Below are positions 28,800-37,874 of a DNA stretch of 64,000 bases, piece by piece. The DNA comes from Sporosarcina luteola (GTDB lineage: Bacteria > Bacillota > Bacilli > Bacillales_A > Planococcaceae). Both the position numbers and the translations under genes were made by a program. Under the pieces are notes generated by a model. The model searched no databases, had not been told where the DNA came from, and was given only the letters and a program-made list of their open reading frames with translations. Each line of letters begins with the position of its first letter. The first letter of the stretch is position 1. The stretch covers positions 30,765-94,764 of the forward strand of contig NZ_JAMBOI010000008.1 of the NCBI RefSeq assembly GCF_023715535.1, written 5' to 3'.

Positions 28800-30587
28800 T
28801 CATACGATGTATTTTTCTGCGTCAATCAATTTGACGGATGCTTCGCGTTTTTTCGCGATGATGTTGTATGGATTCGAACGCGTCAATTTGCGTAATGCGG
28901 AAAGCATCATCCGTTGGTTATCGCCCTCAACGGAAGCAAGAAGCGTCTCCTTCGCGTCCTTTTCAATTGCTTCGAACGCTTCCTGACAGAAGATTTCTGT
29001 GTATAGGATTTTTTGCTTTTCCTTCTCTTCGCCGTTTTTAGCAACCGCTTTTTCCGTACGGAGCAATGCGGATTCCATAGCGAAGACGTTGTTTGCAATA
29101 TCAGCGATGTTTACTAGGACTTCCTGCTCTTCTTCGAGCTTCGTGCCGAAGCGTTGTGCTGCCATTCCAGCTGCTAGCAAGCCGATTTTCTTCGCGTTCT
29201 TAACAAGCACTTTTTCTTGGGCAAGCGCTTCGTCCCCGATTTCTTCAGGCATCATCATAAGAAGCTCTTCCTGCAAGCTTTGTGCCTGTTGAAGCAATGG
29301 CAATTCGCCTTTCATCGCTTTTTTCAAGAACGTGCCCGGAACGATCAGACGGTTGATTTCATTTGTTCCTTCGAAAATGCGGTTGATGCGTGAGTCGCGG
29401 TAAATGCGCTCCACTTCGTATTCTTGCATGAAGCCATAGCCGCCGTGCAATTGGACCGCTTCATCCGCGATATAGTCAAGAACTTCGGAGCCGACAACTT
29501 TATTGATGGAGCATTCGATCGCGTATTCTGCGATTGAAGCCGCTACCGCCTTTCCATCTTTTTGTTGCTCCGCCGTCATTTGGCTGTTGCGTTCTTCAAA
29601 GTATCCGACTGTACGGTAGATCAAGCTCTCCGTCGCATATAGCTTGGAAGCCATCGTTGCAAGCTTTTCCTTCGTCAGGTTGAATGAGGAGATTGGCGTC
29701 TTGAATTGTTGGCGCTGGTTTGCATACGTGATTGCCAATTCAAGAGCGCGTTTGGAGCCGCCGATTGTGCCAACCCCAAGTTTATAGCGGCCGATGTTCA
29801 AAATGTTAAATGCAATGACATGGCCTCTTCCGATTTCCCCTAACAGGTTTTCAACAGGGACTTGTGCATCTTCCAAAATCAATGTACGCGTGGAAGACGA
29901 CTTGATGCCCATCTTCTTCTCTTCTGCCCCGACAGAAACGCCAGGGAATTCTCTTTCAACGATGAATGCCGAGAATTTATCGCCATCCACTTTTGCATAA
30001 ACGACGAATACGTCTGCGAATCCAGCGTTCGTGATCCATTGCTTTTCACCGTTCAGGACGTAGTGAGTGCCGGCTTCGTTCAGTTTTGCAGTCGTTTTTG
30101 CACCAAGTGCGTCAGATCCGGAGCCTGGTTCAGTCAAAGCATATGCGGAAATTTTATCGCCCGATACGGAGTTCGGCAAATACTTTTTCTTCTGTTCTTC
30201 ATTACCGAAAAGGACGATTGGCAATGTACCGATGCCGACGTGCGCGCCGTGCGTGATGGAGAAGCCGCCCGCAACGGACATTTTTTCAGCGATCAATGCG
30301 GATGAGATTTTATCGAGGCCTAGGCCGTCGTATTCTTCAGGTACGTCTGCACCGAGTAGACCGAGGTCTCCTGCTGATTTCAATAGTTTCACGGAGTGCT
30401 CGAATTCATGGTTCTCCAAGTTTTCCACGACTGGCAGAACTTCGTTTTTCACGTAGTCCTCTGTTGTTTTTGCGATCATTTTCTGTTCGTCTGAGAAGTC
30501 TTCTGGTGTGAATACGCGTGATGCGTCGATGTCCTCGATGAGGAATGCCCCTCCGCGGATGAAATCCTTTGTTGTTGTTTCAGTCAT
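28800..30587 (-). CDS. fadE: Acyl-CoA dehydrogenase FadE
   Basis: A 595-residue flavoprotein for the first step of beta-oxidation (acyl-CoA to trans-2-enoyl-CoA). The N- and middle domains carry YALTEPGSGSDA and W-TNAGFADVFVVYAKV; the catalytic Glu region is RIFEGTNEINR near residue 420. An extra C-terminal domain of about 150 residues is typical of the YusJ/FadE type. Last gene of the fadN-fadA-fadE order; separated from fadA by a repeat element and array 3. Confidence 0.93.
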   Translation of the reverse strand: MTETTTKDFIRGGAFLIEDIDASRVFTPEDFSDEQKMIAKTTEDYVKNEVLPVVENLENHEFEHSVKLLKSAGDLGLLGADVPEEYDGLGLDKISSALIAEKMSVAGGFSITHGAHVGIGTLPIVLFGNEEQKKKYLPNSVSGDKISAYALTEPGSGSDALGAKTTAKLNEAGTHYVLNGEKQWITNAGFADVFVVYAKVDGDKFSAFIVEREFPGVSVGAEEKKMGIKSSSTRTLILEDAQVPVENLLGEIGRGHVIAFNILNIGRYKLGVGTIGGSKRALELAITYANQRQQFKTPISSFNLTKEKLATMASKLYATESLIYRTVGYFEERNSQMTAEQQKDGKAVAASIAEYAIECSINKVVGSEVLDYIADEAVQLHGGYGFMQEYEVERIYRDSRINRIFEGTNEINRLIVPGTFLKKAMKGELPLLQQAQSLQEELLMMMPEEIGDEALAQEKVLVKNAKKIGLLAAGMAAQRFGTKLEEEQEVLVNIADIANNVFAMESALLRTEKAVAKNGEEKEKQKILYTEIFCQEAFEAIEKDAKETLLASVEGDNQRMMLSALRKLTRSNPYNIIAKKREASVKLIDAEKYIV

Positions 30588-30630
30588 TATATATTCCTCC
30601 CTGGAATGGTTAATTAAAGTTTCCCATATA

Positions 30631-30757
30631 AAGGATTTCCGTTCCAGGCGGACGCTTTCCGGGGGGCACGGCTTCAGCCGCTTCCCTCGCTTCGCTCAGT
30701 CCAGGGTCTTCAGCTCGTGCTGATCCCCCTGGAGTCGCCGCCTTCCACTTCAATCCT
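30631..30757. repeat. MITE-like inverted-repeat element upstream of fadE
   Basis: A 127-bp element whose ends match in inverted orientation: AGGATT then GGCGG at the same spacing on both sides, with less conserved bases between. An inner GGCTTCAGC/GCTGATCC dyad is present. It carries no gene. It lies within the fad transcript, between fadA and fadE, next to array 3. Confidence 0.65.
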
Positions 30758-30775
30758 AGGTGACTACTTTAGATA

Positions 30776-30925
30776 CTCATAATCCCCTGCAAATATGCAT
30801 AAACGCTGCCAGTTACGCATAAATCACTAGAAAGGCGCATAAACGGTTCAAATTACGCATAACCCACTAAATAGGCTCATAAATCTGCGCAGATAAGCAT
30901 AAACGCCTCTAAGTGCTCATAAAGC
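30776..30925 (-). repeat. 20-bp tandem array 3 (eight units)
   Basis: The core CATAA recurs exactly every 20 bases at 30778, 30798, 30818, 30838, 30858, 30878, 30898 and 30918. On the minus strand each unit begins TTATG(A/C)GC, followed by about 12 variable bases. Only the core is conserved. It lies between the fadA stop and fadE. Confidence 0.92.
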
Positions 30926-30930
30926 GATTT

Positions 30931-32106
30931 TTATAGCAGTTCAAACACTCCGGCCGCGCCCATTCCGCCGCCGATGCACATTGTGACGACTCCGAATTGC
31001 TTGCCTTGGCGTTTTAGTTCGTTCATCAAACGAAGTGTCAGGACGGAACCTGTTGCGCCGAGTGGATGGCCAAGGGCGATTGCTCCGCCGTTGACGTTCA
31101 CTTTATCCATGTCAAGGCCTAAGTGGCGGATGACTTGCAATGACTGGGATGCGAATGCTTCATTCAACTCCCATAGATCGATGTCCTCGATGGAAAGTCC
31201 GGCAAGCTTCAATGCTTTTGGAACAGCTTCAATTGGTCCGATGCCCATTACTTCCGGCGGCACGCCACCTACGGCGAATGAACGGAATTTCGCGATCGGT
31301 TTCAAGCCTTTCCCTTCGGCGATTTCGCGGTCCATGACGAGGACGGATGCAGCTCCGTCGGATGTTTGGGATGCATTTCCGGCAGTGACGGATCCTTTTA
31401 CGGAGAATGCCGGGCGTAATTTCGCTAACACTTCCATCGATGTCCCCGTACGGACGCCTTCGTCCATTTCAAAGAGGACCGTCTTTTCCTGGTACTTGCC
31501 GTTTCCGTCGACAAGACGTTTCACTACTTCCACAGGAACGATTTCGTCAATAAATTTGCCGGCTGCAATTGCCGCTGCCGCTTTTTCATGGGAGCGGACT
31601 GCGAAAGCATCCTGGTCTTCGCGGCTGACGCCGTATTTCACTGCAACTTGTTCAGCTGTATGGCCCATTCCCATATAATATTGGGGAGCCGTTTCTGCCA
31701 ATTTGAAGTTCGGCCGGATCGTATTCCCCATCATCGGCACCATGCTCATCGACTCGACGCCGCCAGCGATGACCGCTTCGGAATGGCCGAGCATGATCCG
31801 CTCCGCCGCATATGCGATCGATTGAAGGCCCGAAGAACAGAACCGGTTAACCGTAATTGCCGGCGTTGTGTCAGGCAATCCTGCGAGCGCCCCAATATTG
31901 CGTGCGACGTTCATCCCTTGCTCCGCTTCCGGCATTGCACATCCAATGATCAAGTCATCTATCGGTCCATCATATCCGTTCGCACGTTTCAATGTTTCTT
32001 TAATTGTCAAAGCTCCCAGGTCATCCGGGCGTACAGTTGCCAGACTTCCACGGCCCGCTTTTCCGACGGGTGTCCTCGCACCTGCTACGATTACTGCTTC
32101 ACGCAT
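30931..32106 (-). CDS. fadA: Acetyl-CoA acyltransferase (3-ketoacyl-CoA thiolase) FadA
   Basis: A 391-residue thiolase for the last step of beta-oxidation. The nucleophile Cys lies in NRFCSSGLQ near residue 88; NEAFASQ and the C-terminal CIGGGMG supply the His and second Cys. It follows fadN by about 30 bases, so it shares the fad transcript. Confidence 0.95.
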   Translation of the reverse strand: MREAVIVAGARTPVGKAGRGSLATVRPDDLGALTIKETLKRANGYDGPIDDLIIGCAMPEAEQGMNVARNIGALAGLPDTTPAITVNRFCSSGLQSIAYAAERIMLGHSEAVIAGGVESMSMVPMMGNTIRPNFKLAETAPQYYMGMGHTAEQVAVKYGVSREDQDAFAVRSHEKAAAAIAAGKFIDEIVPVEVVKRLVDGNGKYQEKTVLFEMDEGVRTGTSMEVLAKLRPAFSVKGSVTAGNASQTSDGAASVLVMDREIAEGKGLKPIAKFRSFAVGGVPPEVMGIGPIEAVPKALKLAGLSIEDIDLWELNEAFASQSLQVIRHLGLDMDKVNVNGGAIALGHPLGATGSVLTLRLMNELKRQGKQFGVVTMCIGGGMGAAGVFELL

Positions 32107-32137
32107 TTCGACTTCCTCCTTTTGCTATCTATGCAGA

Positions 32138-34522
32138 TCAGTTGCGCAGCGGCTTCCCTTTCAGGAGCATATGCTGCATCCGCTGTTGGGATTTCGGCTC
32201 TTGAATTAGGCTCAGGAATGCTTTCCGTTCAAGGTCCAACATGTATTGTTCATCGACAAGAGTTCCAAAAGGCACTTTTCCGCCTGATAAAACAAATGCG
32301 AGCTTCTTCGCTATTTGCAAGTCATGATCACTAATAAAACCTGACAGATGCATGCCCTCCGCCCCGAGGAGCATCGTTGCATATCCTGAATCTCCCGTGA
32401 CGGGGATCTTCTCCTTCTTAGGAGGCGTATAACCTGCTTCATACAGTGACAACGCAGCCTGCTTGGCGTCATAAATCAAGTGATCCGGATTAACGCTAAT
32501 GCCGTCAGCGAAGTTCAGGAAGTTATTCTCTTTCGCTTCTTCCGCAGATGTCGATACTTTCGCCATCGCAATCGTTTCGAACACTTTATTCGCTACGTAT
32601 TGGTAATCGACGTGCACACCGTTCGGCAATCCTTTCAGATGCTTCGTGTACAAGTTGACGTTGCCGCCCCCACCAGGGATCAGACCGACGCCGACTTCAA
32701 CCAAGCCCATATATGTTTCCATCGAAGCTTGGATATGTGCAGCCGGCAAGCAAACTTCCGCCCCGCCGCCAAGCGTCATTTGGAATGGCGCTGCAACGAC
32801 CGGCTTCCGGCTGTATTTGATTTTCATCATCGCGTTTTGGAAAGCTTTGATTGTATAATCAAGTTCAAAAATATTATCATCCTGTGCTTCCATTAAAATC
32901 ATCGCTAGATTCGCACCGACACAGAAGTTCTTCCCTTGGTTCCCGATGACGAGGCCTTTGAAATTCTTCTCCACTTCATCAACCGCGAAATTGATCATCT
33001 GGATGATGTCTAGACCGATTGCATTCGATTGGGAATGGAATTCCAATAGGGCGATGCCATCGCCGAGGTCGATCAGGCTTGCGCCGGAATTCTTTTTGAT
33101 GACGCCGTGTTTTTTCTTATAAAGCTTCAAGTTGATCGCTTTTTCATTGACAGTTACCGGCTGATAGCCTTCACCGTCGTAGAAAAAGACTTCACCCTCT
33201 TCTTCCTTATAGAAAGATTCGAACCCGTTATCGAGCATTGTTTGAACGAATGCAGGAATTGCAACATTCTCTTCCTTCATCTTCTCAACCGATTTGGCAA
33301 CGCCGATCGCATCCCAAATCTCGAAAGGTCCTTGCTGCCAGCCGAAGCCCCATTTCATCGCATTGTCGATTGCGACGATATCGTCTGCGATTTCCCCATT
33401 CAATTCTGCTGAATAACGGAGTGTCGGAGAGAGGATGCTCCATAGGATTTCTCCTGTCCGATCTTTTGCGTAAACGAGTGTCTTCACTTTATTCGCAAGA
33501 CCTTTTTGCTGTTTCGCCATTTCAATTGAAGGCGTTTTCAATTTCTTCGTCGGGCCATATTCAAACGTTTCAGGATCAAGCTCAAGGATCTCTTTGCCTT
33601 CCTTCAAGTAGAATCCTTGTTTCGTTTTAGCCCCTAGCCATCCATTGTCGATCATTTTCTTCATGAATGCCGGAAGTTCGAACACTTTCTGCTCTTCGCC
33701 TTCCGTCTTGTCATATGCATTTTTTGCGACGTGCATGAAGGTGTCCAGACCGACTACATCCAATGTACGGAAAGTGGCCGATTTCGGACGCCCGATCAAC
33801 GTGCCTGTCACCGAGTCGACTTCCCCGATCGAATAGCCGCGTTTCTCCATTTCACGAAGTGTTACGAGCAGGCCGTACGTTCCGATCCTGTTGGCAATAA
33901 AGTTCGGCGTGTCTTTCGCTACAACGACACCTTTGCCGAGGCGATCCTCTCCGAATTGAAGCATGAAATTGAGCACGCTTTCATCCGTTTTTGCGGTCGG
34001 AATTACTTCAAGCAATTTCAAGTAACGCGGCGGGTTGAAGAAGTGTGTGCCGAGGAAATGCTTTTGGAAATCCTCTGAACGCCCTTCCGCCATCGCTTCA
34101 ATGCTGATACCCGATGTGTTTGAGCTGATAATTGTACCTGGTTTCCGAACTGCATCTATTTTTTCATACAAACTTTTTTTAATGTCCAGATTCTCGATGA
34201 TGACTTCAATGATCCAGTCAACATCATTCAATTTTTCCAAGTCGTCTTCAAAATTGCCGACTTCAATAAGTGATAGATTCTGTTTTGCGGCTAATGGCGC
34301 CGGCTTCTGCTTCAAAAGTTTCTCCAAAGCTGTCGCCGCAAATTTGTTGCGGATTTGCTGATCTTCCAATGTAAGGCCCTTTGCTTCTTCCTTCTCTGTC
34401 AGCTTAGTTGGAACGATGTCCAGCAGAAGGACAGGAATGCCGATATTGGCGAGATGGGCTGCAATGCCAGATCCCATTACTCCTGAACCTACTACTGCCG
34501 CTTTCTTGATTTGATATGCCAC
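32138..34522 (-). CDS. fadN: Enoyl-CoA hydratase/3-hydroxyacyl-CoA dehydrogenase FadN
   Basis: A 794-residue bifunctional beta-oxidation enzyme. The N-terminal dehydrogenase begins GSGVMGSGIAAHLA (NAD-binding), and the C-terminal enoyl-CoA hydratase domain follows from about residue 480 (NQGKNFCVGANLAM, GGGAEVCLPA). The GTG at 34522 has GGGAGG about 9 bases upstream; the in-frame ATG at 34561 lies inside the FadR operator and would be untenable. First gene of the fad operon. Confidence 0.93.
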   Translation of the reverse strand: MAYQIKKAAVVGSGVMGSGIAAHLANIGIPVLLLDIVPTKLTEKEEAKGLTLEDQQIRNKFAATALEKLLKQKPAPLAAKQNLSLIEVGNFEDDLEKLNDVDWIIEVIIENLDIKKSLYEKIDAVRKPGTIISSNTSGISIEAMAEGRSEDFQKHFLGTHFFNPPRYLKLLEVIPTAKTDESVLNFMLQFGEDRLGKGVVVAKDTPNFIANRIGTYGLLVTLREMEKRGYSIGEVDSVTGTLIGRPKSATFRTLDVVGLDTFMHVAKNAYDKTEGEEQKVFELPAFMKKMIDNGWLGAKTKQGFYLKEGKEILELDPETFEYGPTKKLKTPSIEMAKQQKGLANKVKTLVYAKDRTGEILWSILSPTLRYSAELNGEIADDIVAIDNAMKWGFGWQQGPFEIWDAIGVAKSVEKMKEENVAIPAFVQTMLDNGFESFYKEEEGEVFFYDGEGYQPVTVNEKAINLKLYKKKHGVIKKNSGASLIDLGDGIALLEFHSQSNAIGLDIIQMINFAVDEVEKNFKGLVIGNQGKNFCVGANLAMILMEAQDDNIFELDYTIKAFQNAMMKIKYSRKPVVAAPFQMTLGGGAEVCLPAAHIQASMETYMGLVEVGVGLIPGGGGNVNLYTKHLKGLPNGVHVDYQYVANKVFETIAMAKVSTSAEEAKENNFLNFADGISVNPDHLIYDAKQAALSLYEAGYTPPKKEKIPVTGDSGYATMLLGAEGMHLSGFISDHDLQIAKKLAFVLSGGKVPFGTLVDEQYMLDLERKAFLSLIQEPKSQQRMQHMLLKGKPLRN

Positions 34523-34546
34523 GTTGCGAAGCCTCCCTTTTTCTTT

Positions 34547-34564
34547 TGAATGAACACTCATTCA
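34547..34564 (-). promoter_or_regulatory. FadR (TetR-type) operator upstream of fadN
   Basis: Perfect palindrome TGAATGAGTGTTCATTCA. It matches the consensus TGAATGAnTAnTCATTCA of Bacillus FadR, which represses fad genes until acyl-CoA binds. Confidence 0.85.
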
Positions 34565-34729
34565 TTTTACAGGCAAAAAAAATAGAAACGTTATCTATAT
34601 CTATCAGTCTATATCATTCTCTTCTTTTTCGCAATATTGAAATGCATGAATTTCCTATTTTTTGTTATGGGCATTTTATTATCTTCATTCATAAAAAGAA
34701 GGTACACTATCTAGTAAAGGAGTGTGTTC

Positions 34730-35050
34730 ATGATGAAATCAATTACAACTGTCGAGGAATTCAACAAGGTCATCAACAGCGAAAACAAATCGCTAATCAA
34801 ATTCCAAGCGGGCTGGTGCCCTGACTGCACACGCATGGATATGTTCATCGATCCAATCGTCAAAGACTATGATATGTATACATGGTATGACGTGGACCGT
34901 GACGTGTTGCCAGAAATCGCTGAGAAATATGAAGTAATGGGAATTCCGAGCTTGCTCATATTCCAAAATGGGGAAAAGAAAGCGCACTTACATAGCGCCA
35001 ATGCAAAAACTCCGGATCAAGTAACCGATTTTCTTGAAACGGTGAAATGA
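34730..35050 (+). CDS. Thioredoxin-family protein (YtpP-like)
   Basis: A 106-residue thioredoxin-fold protein with WCPDC at residues 29-33 and a cis-proline loop in GIPSLLIF. The active-site variant with PD instead of GP is shared with B. subtilis YtpP. ATG at 34730 has AAAGGAG 7 bases upstream. Divergent from fadN and ended by its own terminator. Its redox partner is unknown. Confidence 0.83.
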   Translation: MMKSITTVEEFNKVINSENKSLIKFQAGWCPDCTRMDMFIDPIVKDYDMYTWYDVDRDVLPEIAEKYEVMGIPSLLIFQNGEKKAHLHSANAKTPDQVTDFLETVK

Positions 35051-35076
35051 TTCCAAAACCATAGGAAAAACGAGTG

Positions 35077-35110
35077 GAGGGGTGGCCAATTTGGCCCACT
35101 CCTCTTTTAT
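35077..35110 (+). terminator. Terminator after the thioredoxin-like gene
   Basis: GAGGGGTGG-C-CCA pairs with TGGCCCACTCCTC (one bulge), followed by TTTTA. Confidence 0.75.
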
Positions 35111-35171
35111 TATGCCTTTTTTCAATGGGTTTATCGTATAATAAGAGAAAACGCATATGCTGAGGTGCAAA

Positions 35172-35627
35172 ATGGATTACGAAAAAGAAATAGAAAAATA
35201 TAAAGAACGAATTGCAGTTTTGGAACAAACGATCAAAAAATCATCTGTGCCAATCATTTCCTCCATTGTCGATGACACAATTCTTGTGCCAATTGTCGGC
35301 TACACCGGAACGGAACGATTTGAGCTGATCCGTACACTTGTATTGGAATATCTGGACGAGAATCGCAGTGTGAATTGTGTTGTGTTCGATTTCACGGCTG
35401 CTGATTTGAATGAAAAAGAACTGCATGATTATGACTCGCTCGCGCTTGAACTGCAAATGCTGAACAATACGTTGAAGCTAATGGATGTCCGTCCGATTTC
35501 AGTCGGTTTCAACCCGTTAATTGTTAGAAAGATCATTGCTGCCGGCGTCCAAATGGAATTCGAATCGTATATCAATTTCAGAATGGCACTTAAAACCCTT
35601 CTGAAAGAGAAAAAAGTTACATTGTAA
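35172..35627 (+). CDS. STAS-domain protein (RsbR/RsbS-like)
   Basis: A 151-residue protein: a short charged coiled-coil (about residues 2-22) followed by a STAS domain. The segment LVPIVGYTGTERFELIRTLVLEYL and FDFTAAD fit the Rsb stress-signalling type of STAS proteins. It has no N-terminal sensor domain, so it resembles RsbS or a truncated RsbR. ATG at 35172 follows GAGGTG by 4 bases. No rsbT or rsbU is visible nearby, and the function is inferred only. Confidence 0.7.
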   Translation: MDYEKEIEKYKERIAVLEQTIKKSSVPIISSIVDDTILVPIVGYTGTERFELIRTLVLEYLDENRSVNCVVFDFTAADLNEKELHDYDSLALELQMLNNTLKLMDVRPISVGFNPLIVRKIIAAGVQMEFESYINFRMALKTLLKEKKVTL

Positions 35628-35651
35628 ATCCTTTAATGGAGGGTACAGCAA

Positions 35652-36173
35652 ATGAAAAAGGTGGAAGGTTTTCAAGGCAAATCACAATACGGCGACGATA
35701 TTGAAAAGCGTTTCCAGCCTTCCGCATGCGGTCCGGTAACTGCTTTCACCATCCTCCGCCATCATTTGCATGATTCGGGCATCCAAGTGAATGATCTCTA
35801 CCGTATGCTTGGAGGGACTCGAATCGGTCTGTTCAAATGGCGTTTCATTCGTAATCTTCGCAAGCTGTTAGGTTCTGGATGGCGGGTTGAAAAGTGTCGG
35901 ATTGAGGAAGTGAAGGACGAAATCAATGAAGGACGGCCAGTTGCAGCCAAGTTCGATAAATGGTTCTCTATTCATTGGTTCGGCAATTACGCTTTTGATT
36001 ACCACTGGGTTCCGGTCGTCGGCTACAAGGAATGCGAAAGCGGACTCATTTTACTCGTCCACGATAACGGAGGGCGAAACCGTGAAAGCCGTATCCGCGA
36101 AATCGCCTATGAACCTAACCGCCCCATCCTTTCATTTGTAAAGATCAGAAAAACCACTGCCGAAAAAAAGTAG
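35652..36173 (+). CDS. C39-like cysteine protease fold protein
   Basis: A 173-residue protein with RFQPSACGPVTAFTILRHH near the start (catalytic-type Cys), HWVPVVGYKE and VHDNGG later, the order of Cys, His and Asp/Asn in papain-like C39 domains. No membrane segment or signal peptide is seen, so it is probably cytoplasmic. It is separated by 25 bases from the STAS gene and likely co-transcribed. Whether it is an active peptidase cannot be decided from sequence. Confidence 0.65.
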   Translation: MKKVEGFQGKSQYGDDIEKRFQPSACGPVTAFTILRHHLHDSGIQVNDLYRMLGGTRIGLFKWRFIRNLRKLLGSGWRVEKCRIEEVKDEINEGRPVAAKFDKWFSIHWFGNYAFDYHWVPVVGYKECESGLILLVHDNGGRNRESRIREIAYEPNRPILSFVKIRKTTAEKK

Positions 36174-36186
36174 GCAGTGGTTTTTG
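36149..36186 (+). terminator. Terminator after the C39-like gene
   Basis: AAACCACTGCC pairs with GGCAGTGGTTT and runs into TTTTT. The stop codon of the C39-like gene lies in its loop. Confidence 0.88.
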
Positions 36187-36204
36187 ATTGTCTTCATTAA
36201 ATAC

Positions 36205-36350
36205 AAACGCGCATAAATAGCTTCAAACACGCATATTTTCTCGCAGAAGTCCATAAACGCATCGAAATACGCATAAACACTTCGAAAAGCGCATAATCTC
36301 CTTCAAAAGCTCATATAATGGAAAATTCACGCATAAACCGCAGCGATTAC
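36205..36350 (-). repeat. 20-bp tandem array 4 (eight units)
   Basis: The core GCATAA or a close variant recurs every 20 bases at 36211, 36231, 36251, 36271, 36291, 36311, 36331 and 36351 (partial). On the minus strand units begin TTATGCGY, and the next bases often read TTTCGAAG. It has the same period, core and number of units as array 3. It abuts the stop codon of the exonuclease gene. Confidence 0.9.
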
Positions 36351-37237
36351 GCAATCAGCTCAGGAAATAATGAGTTCAACTGTCTAACAATCATTGAATA
36401 GCCCTTTTCCTCCAAGTGTTCCCTCGCTTCAGAGTAATCAGGGAGGCTCAACTGCTCGATCGGATCATTGAAGTCAAGCTCGCAATGGATTTGCGCGAGT
36501 TGTTTCGATAAGAGCAGCATATCCATATCCGTTTCAATCTTCTTTCTCATTCCTGGAGCCAGTTCCCCAAGCGACTCGATGACGCTTTCAACCGTTCCAT
36601 ATTCCTTCACGAGTTTCAATGCGGTTTTCGGACCGATTCCTTTTACTCCCGGATAGCCGTCGCTCGCATCTCCCGTGAATGCTTTCACTTCGACGAACCG
36701 CTCCGGCACAATCTCATATTCTTCAACAAAACGGTCTTCCGAATAAATATCGTACACATTGTATCCTTTCTTCATGAAAGCGATCCGGACACCTGGACGC
36801 AGAAGCTGTAAAAGGTCCTTGTCCCCTGTGACGATTGTGATATCCGCCTTGCCTTCCCATTCGCAGACGAGTGAGCCGATCAAATCATCGGCTTCCATTC
36901 CTGGAATTCCGTAATTCTTCCAACCGATCAGCTCGGACACTTTCCGCGTCATATCAAACTGCGGCACGAGTTCAGGTGCTGGTGCCGGGCGGTTCGCTTT
37001 ATAACCGTCGAAAAGATCATTTCTGAACGTATGCGCCCCCATATCCCAGCAGACTGCCATATGGGTCGGGTTGAAAATGGAAGCCGCTGTCAATGCATGG
37101 CGGGCAAACCCTTGAACGCCATTTGTCGGGACGCCATCATCGTTCGGGAAGAAATGCCCCATTGCCGATGTTGCAAAAAACGATCTGAATAACAGAGCCA
37201 TGCCATCTATAAGCAAAATATGTGGTTTATTCTCCAC
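36347..37237 (-). CDS. ypcP: 5'-3' exonuclease (YpcP-like, Pol I N-terminal domain)
   Basis: A 296-residue flap-endonuclease-like protein. The acidic metal-binding motifs are LLIDGMALLFRSFFA at the start, GMEADDLIGSLV, VTGDKDLLQLL and TGDASDGYPGVKGIGPKTALKL, ending in a helix-hairpin-helix. It corresponds to the separate Pol I-like exonuclease of Bacilli, used for RNA primer removal and repair. The start is GTG at 37237 after AAGGGGG. It is flanked by array 4 and array 5. Confidence 0.93.
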   Translation of the reverse strand: MENKPHILLIDGMALLFRSFFATSAMGHFFPNDDGVPTNGVQGFARHALTAASIFNPTHMAVCWDMGAHTFRNDLFDGYKANRPAPAPELVPQFDMTRKVSELIGWKNYGIPGMEADDLIGSLVCEWEGKADITIVTGDKDLLQLLRPGVRIAFMKKGYNVYDIYSEDRFVEEYEIVPERFVEVKAFTGDASDGYPGVKGIGPKTALKLVKEYGTVESVIESLGELAPGMRKKIETDMDMLLLSKQLAQIHCELDFNDPIEQLSLPDYSEAREHLEEKGYSMIVRQLNSLFPELIA

Positions 37238-37409
37238 TAAGTTGTCCCCCTTGTTTCGTTATCTTGTAAACGTACTTTCTCCAATACTCCAATGATAGCA
37301 AACTTTGCCTCATGATTGAATAGGTTGCGTGGATTTGAACGAATGAGAAGTATTTCCATGGAAACGAGAACTTCCCGGCAGGAACGTGAACTGCAGCAAG
37401 GTGGCATCA

Positions 37410-37808
37410 CTTTGGGCGCGGACGGACTTGTTTTGAGCGCGGAACTCCTCACTTTGAGCGCGAGCTGGCTTGCTTTGAGCGCGGAACACCCCGCTTTGAG
37501 CGCGAGCTGACTTGCTTTGAGCGCGGAACTCCTTACTTTGAGCGCGAGCTGGCTTGCTTTGAGCGCGGAACACCTCACTATGGGCGCGAGCTGGCTTGCT
37601 TTGAGCGCGGAACACCCCGCTTTGAGCGCGAGCTGACTTGCTTTGAGCGCGGAACTCCTCACTTTGAGCGCGAGCTGACTTGCTTTGAGCGCGGTACACC
37701 CCACTTTGAGCGTGAGCTGACTTGCTTTGAGCGCGGAACACCACACTTTGAGCGCGAGCTGACTTGCTTTGAGCGCGGAACACACCACTTTGAACGGGCT
37801 CTGCACCA
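37410..37808 (+). repeat. 21-bp tandem array 5 with 42-bp alternation (about 19 units)
   Basis: Eighteen full 21-bp units run from 37410 to 37787 and a decayed one follows. They largely alternate between CTTTGAGCGCGGAACACC and CTTTGAGCGCGAGCTGACTTG-type units, giving a 42-bp higher-order period. The core is nearly that of array 1 (CTTTGGACGCGGAACG). It fills the gap downstream of hutH and upstream of the exonuclease. Frames across it are open but low-complexity and unsupported by ribosome sites. Confidence 0.95.
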
Positions 37809-37820
37809 TTGATCAACAAT

Positions 37821-37868
37821 AGAGGCTGACGCAGAAAGTCAGTCTTCACCTCCCTTCTGCTCAGCCTC
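37821..37868 (-). terminator. Hairpin after hutH, probable terminator
   Basis: On the minus strand GAGGCTGA-GC-AGAA pairs with TTCTG-CG-TCAGCCTC; the following TATTGTTG is only moderately T-rich. Confidence 0.5.
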
Positions 37869-37874
37869 GGATGC

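Noticed and set aside
30776..36350. CRISPR arrays for the 20-bp periodic regions
   Set aside because: The conserved part is only about eight bases, the variable part about twelve, there is no cas gene, and the units are far too short for repeat plus spacer.
37237..37849. Two long minus-strand frames across array 5 (ALKASQL and RAQSKSA repeats)
   Set aside because: They are read from the array, one frame against the other, with no initiation signal.
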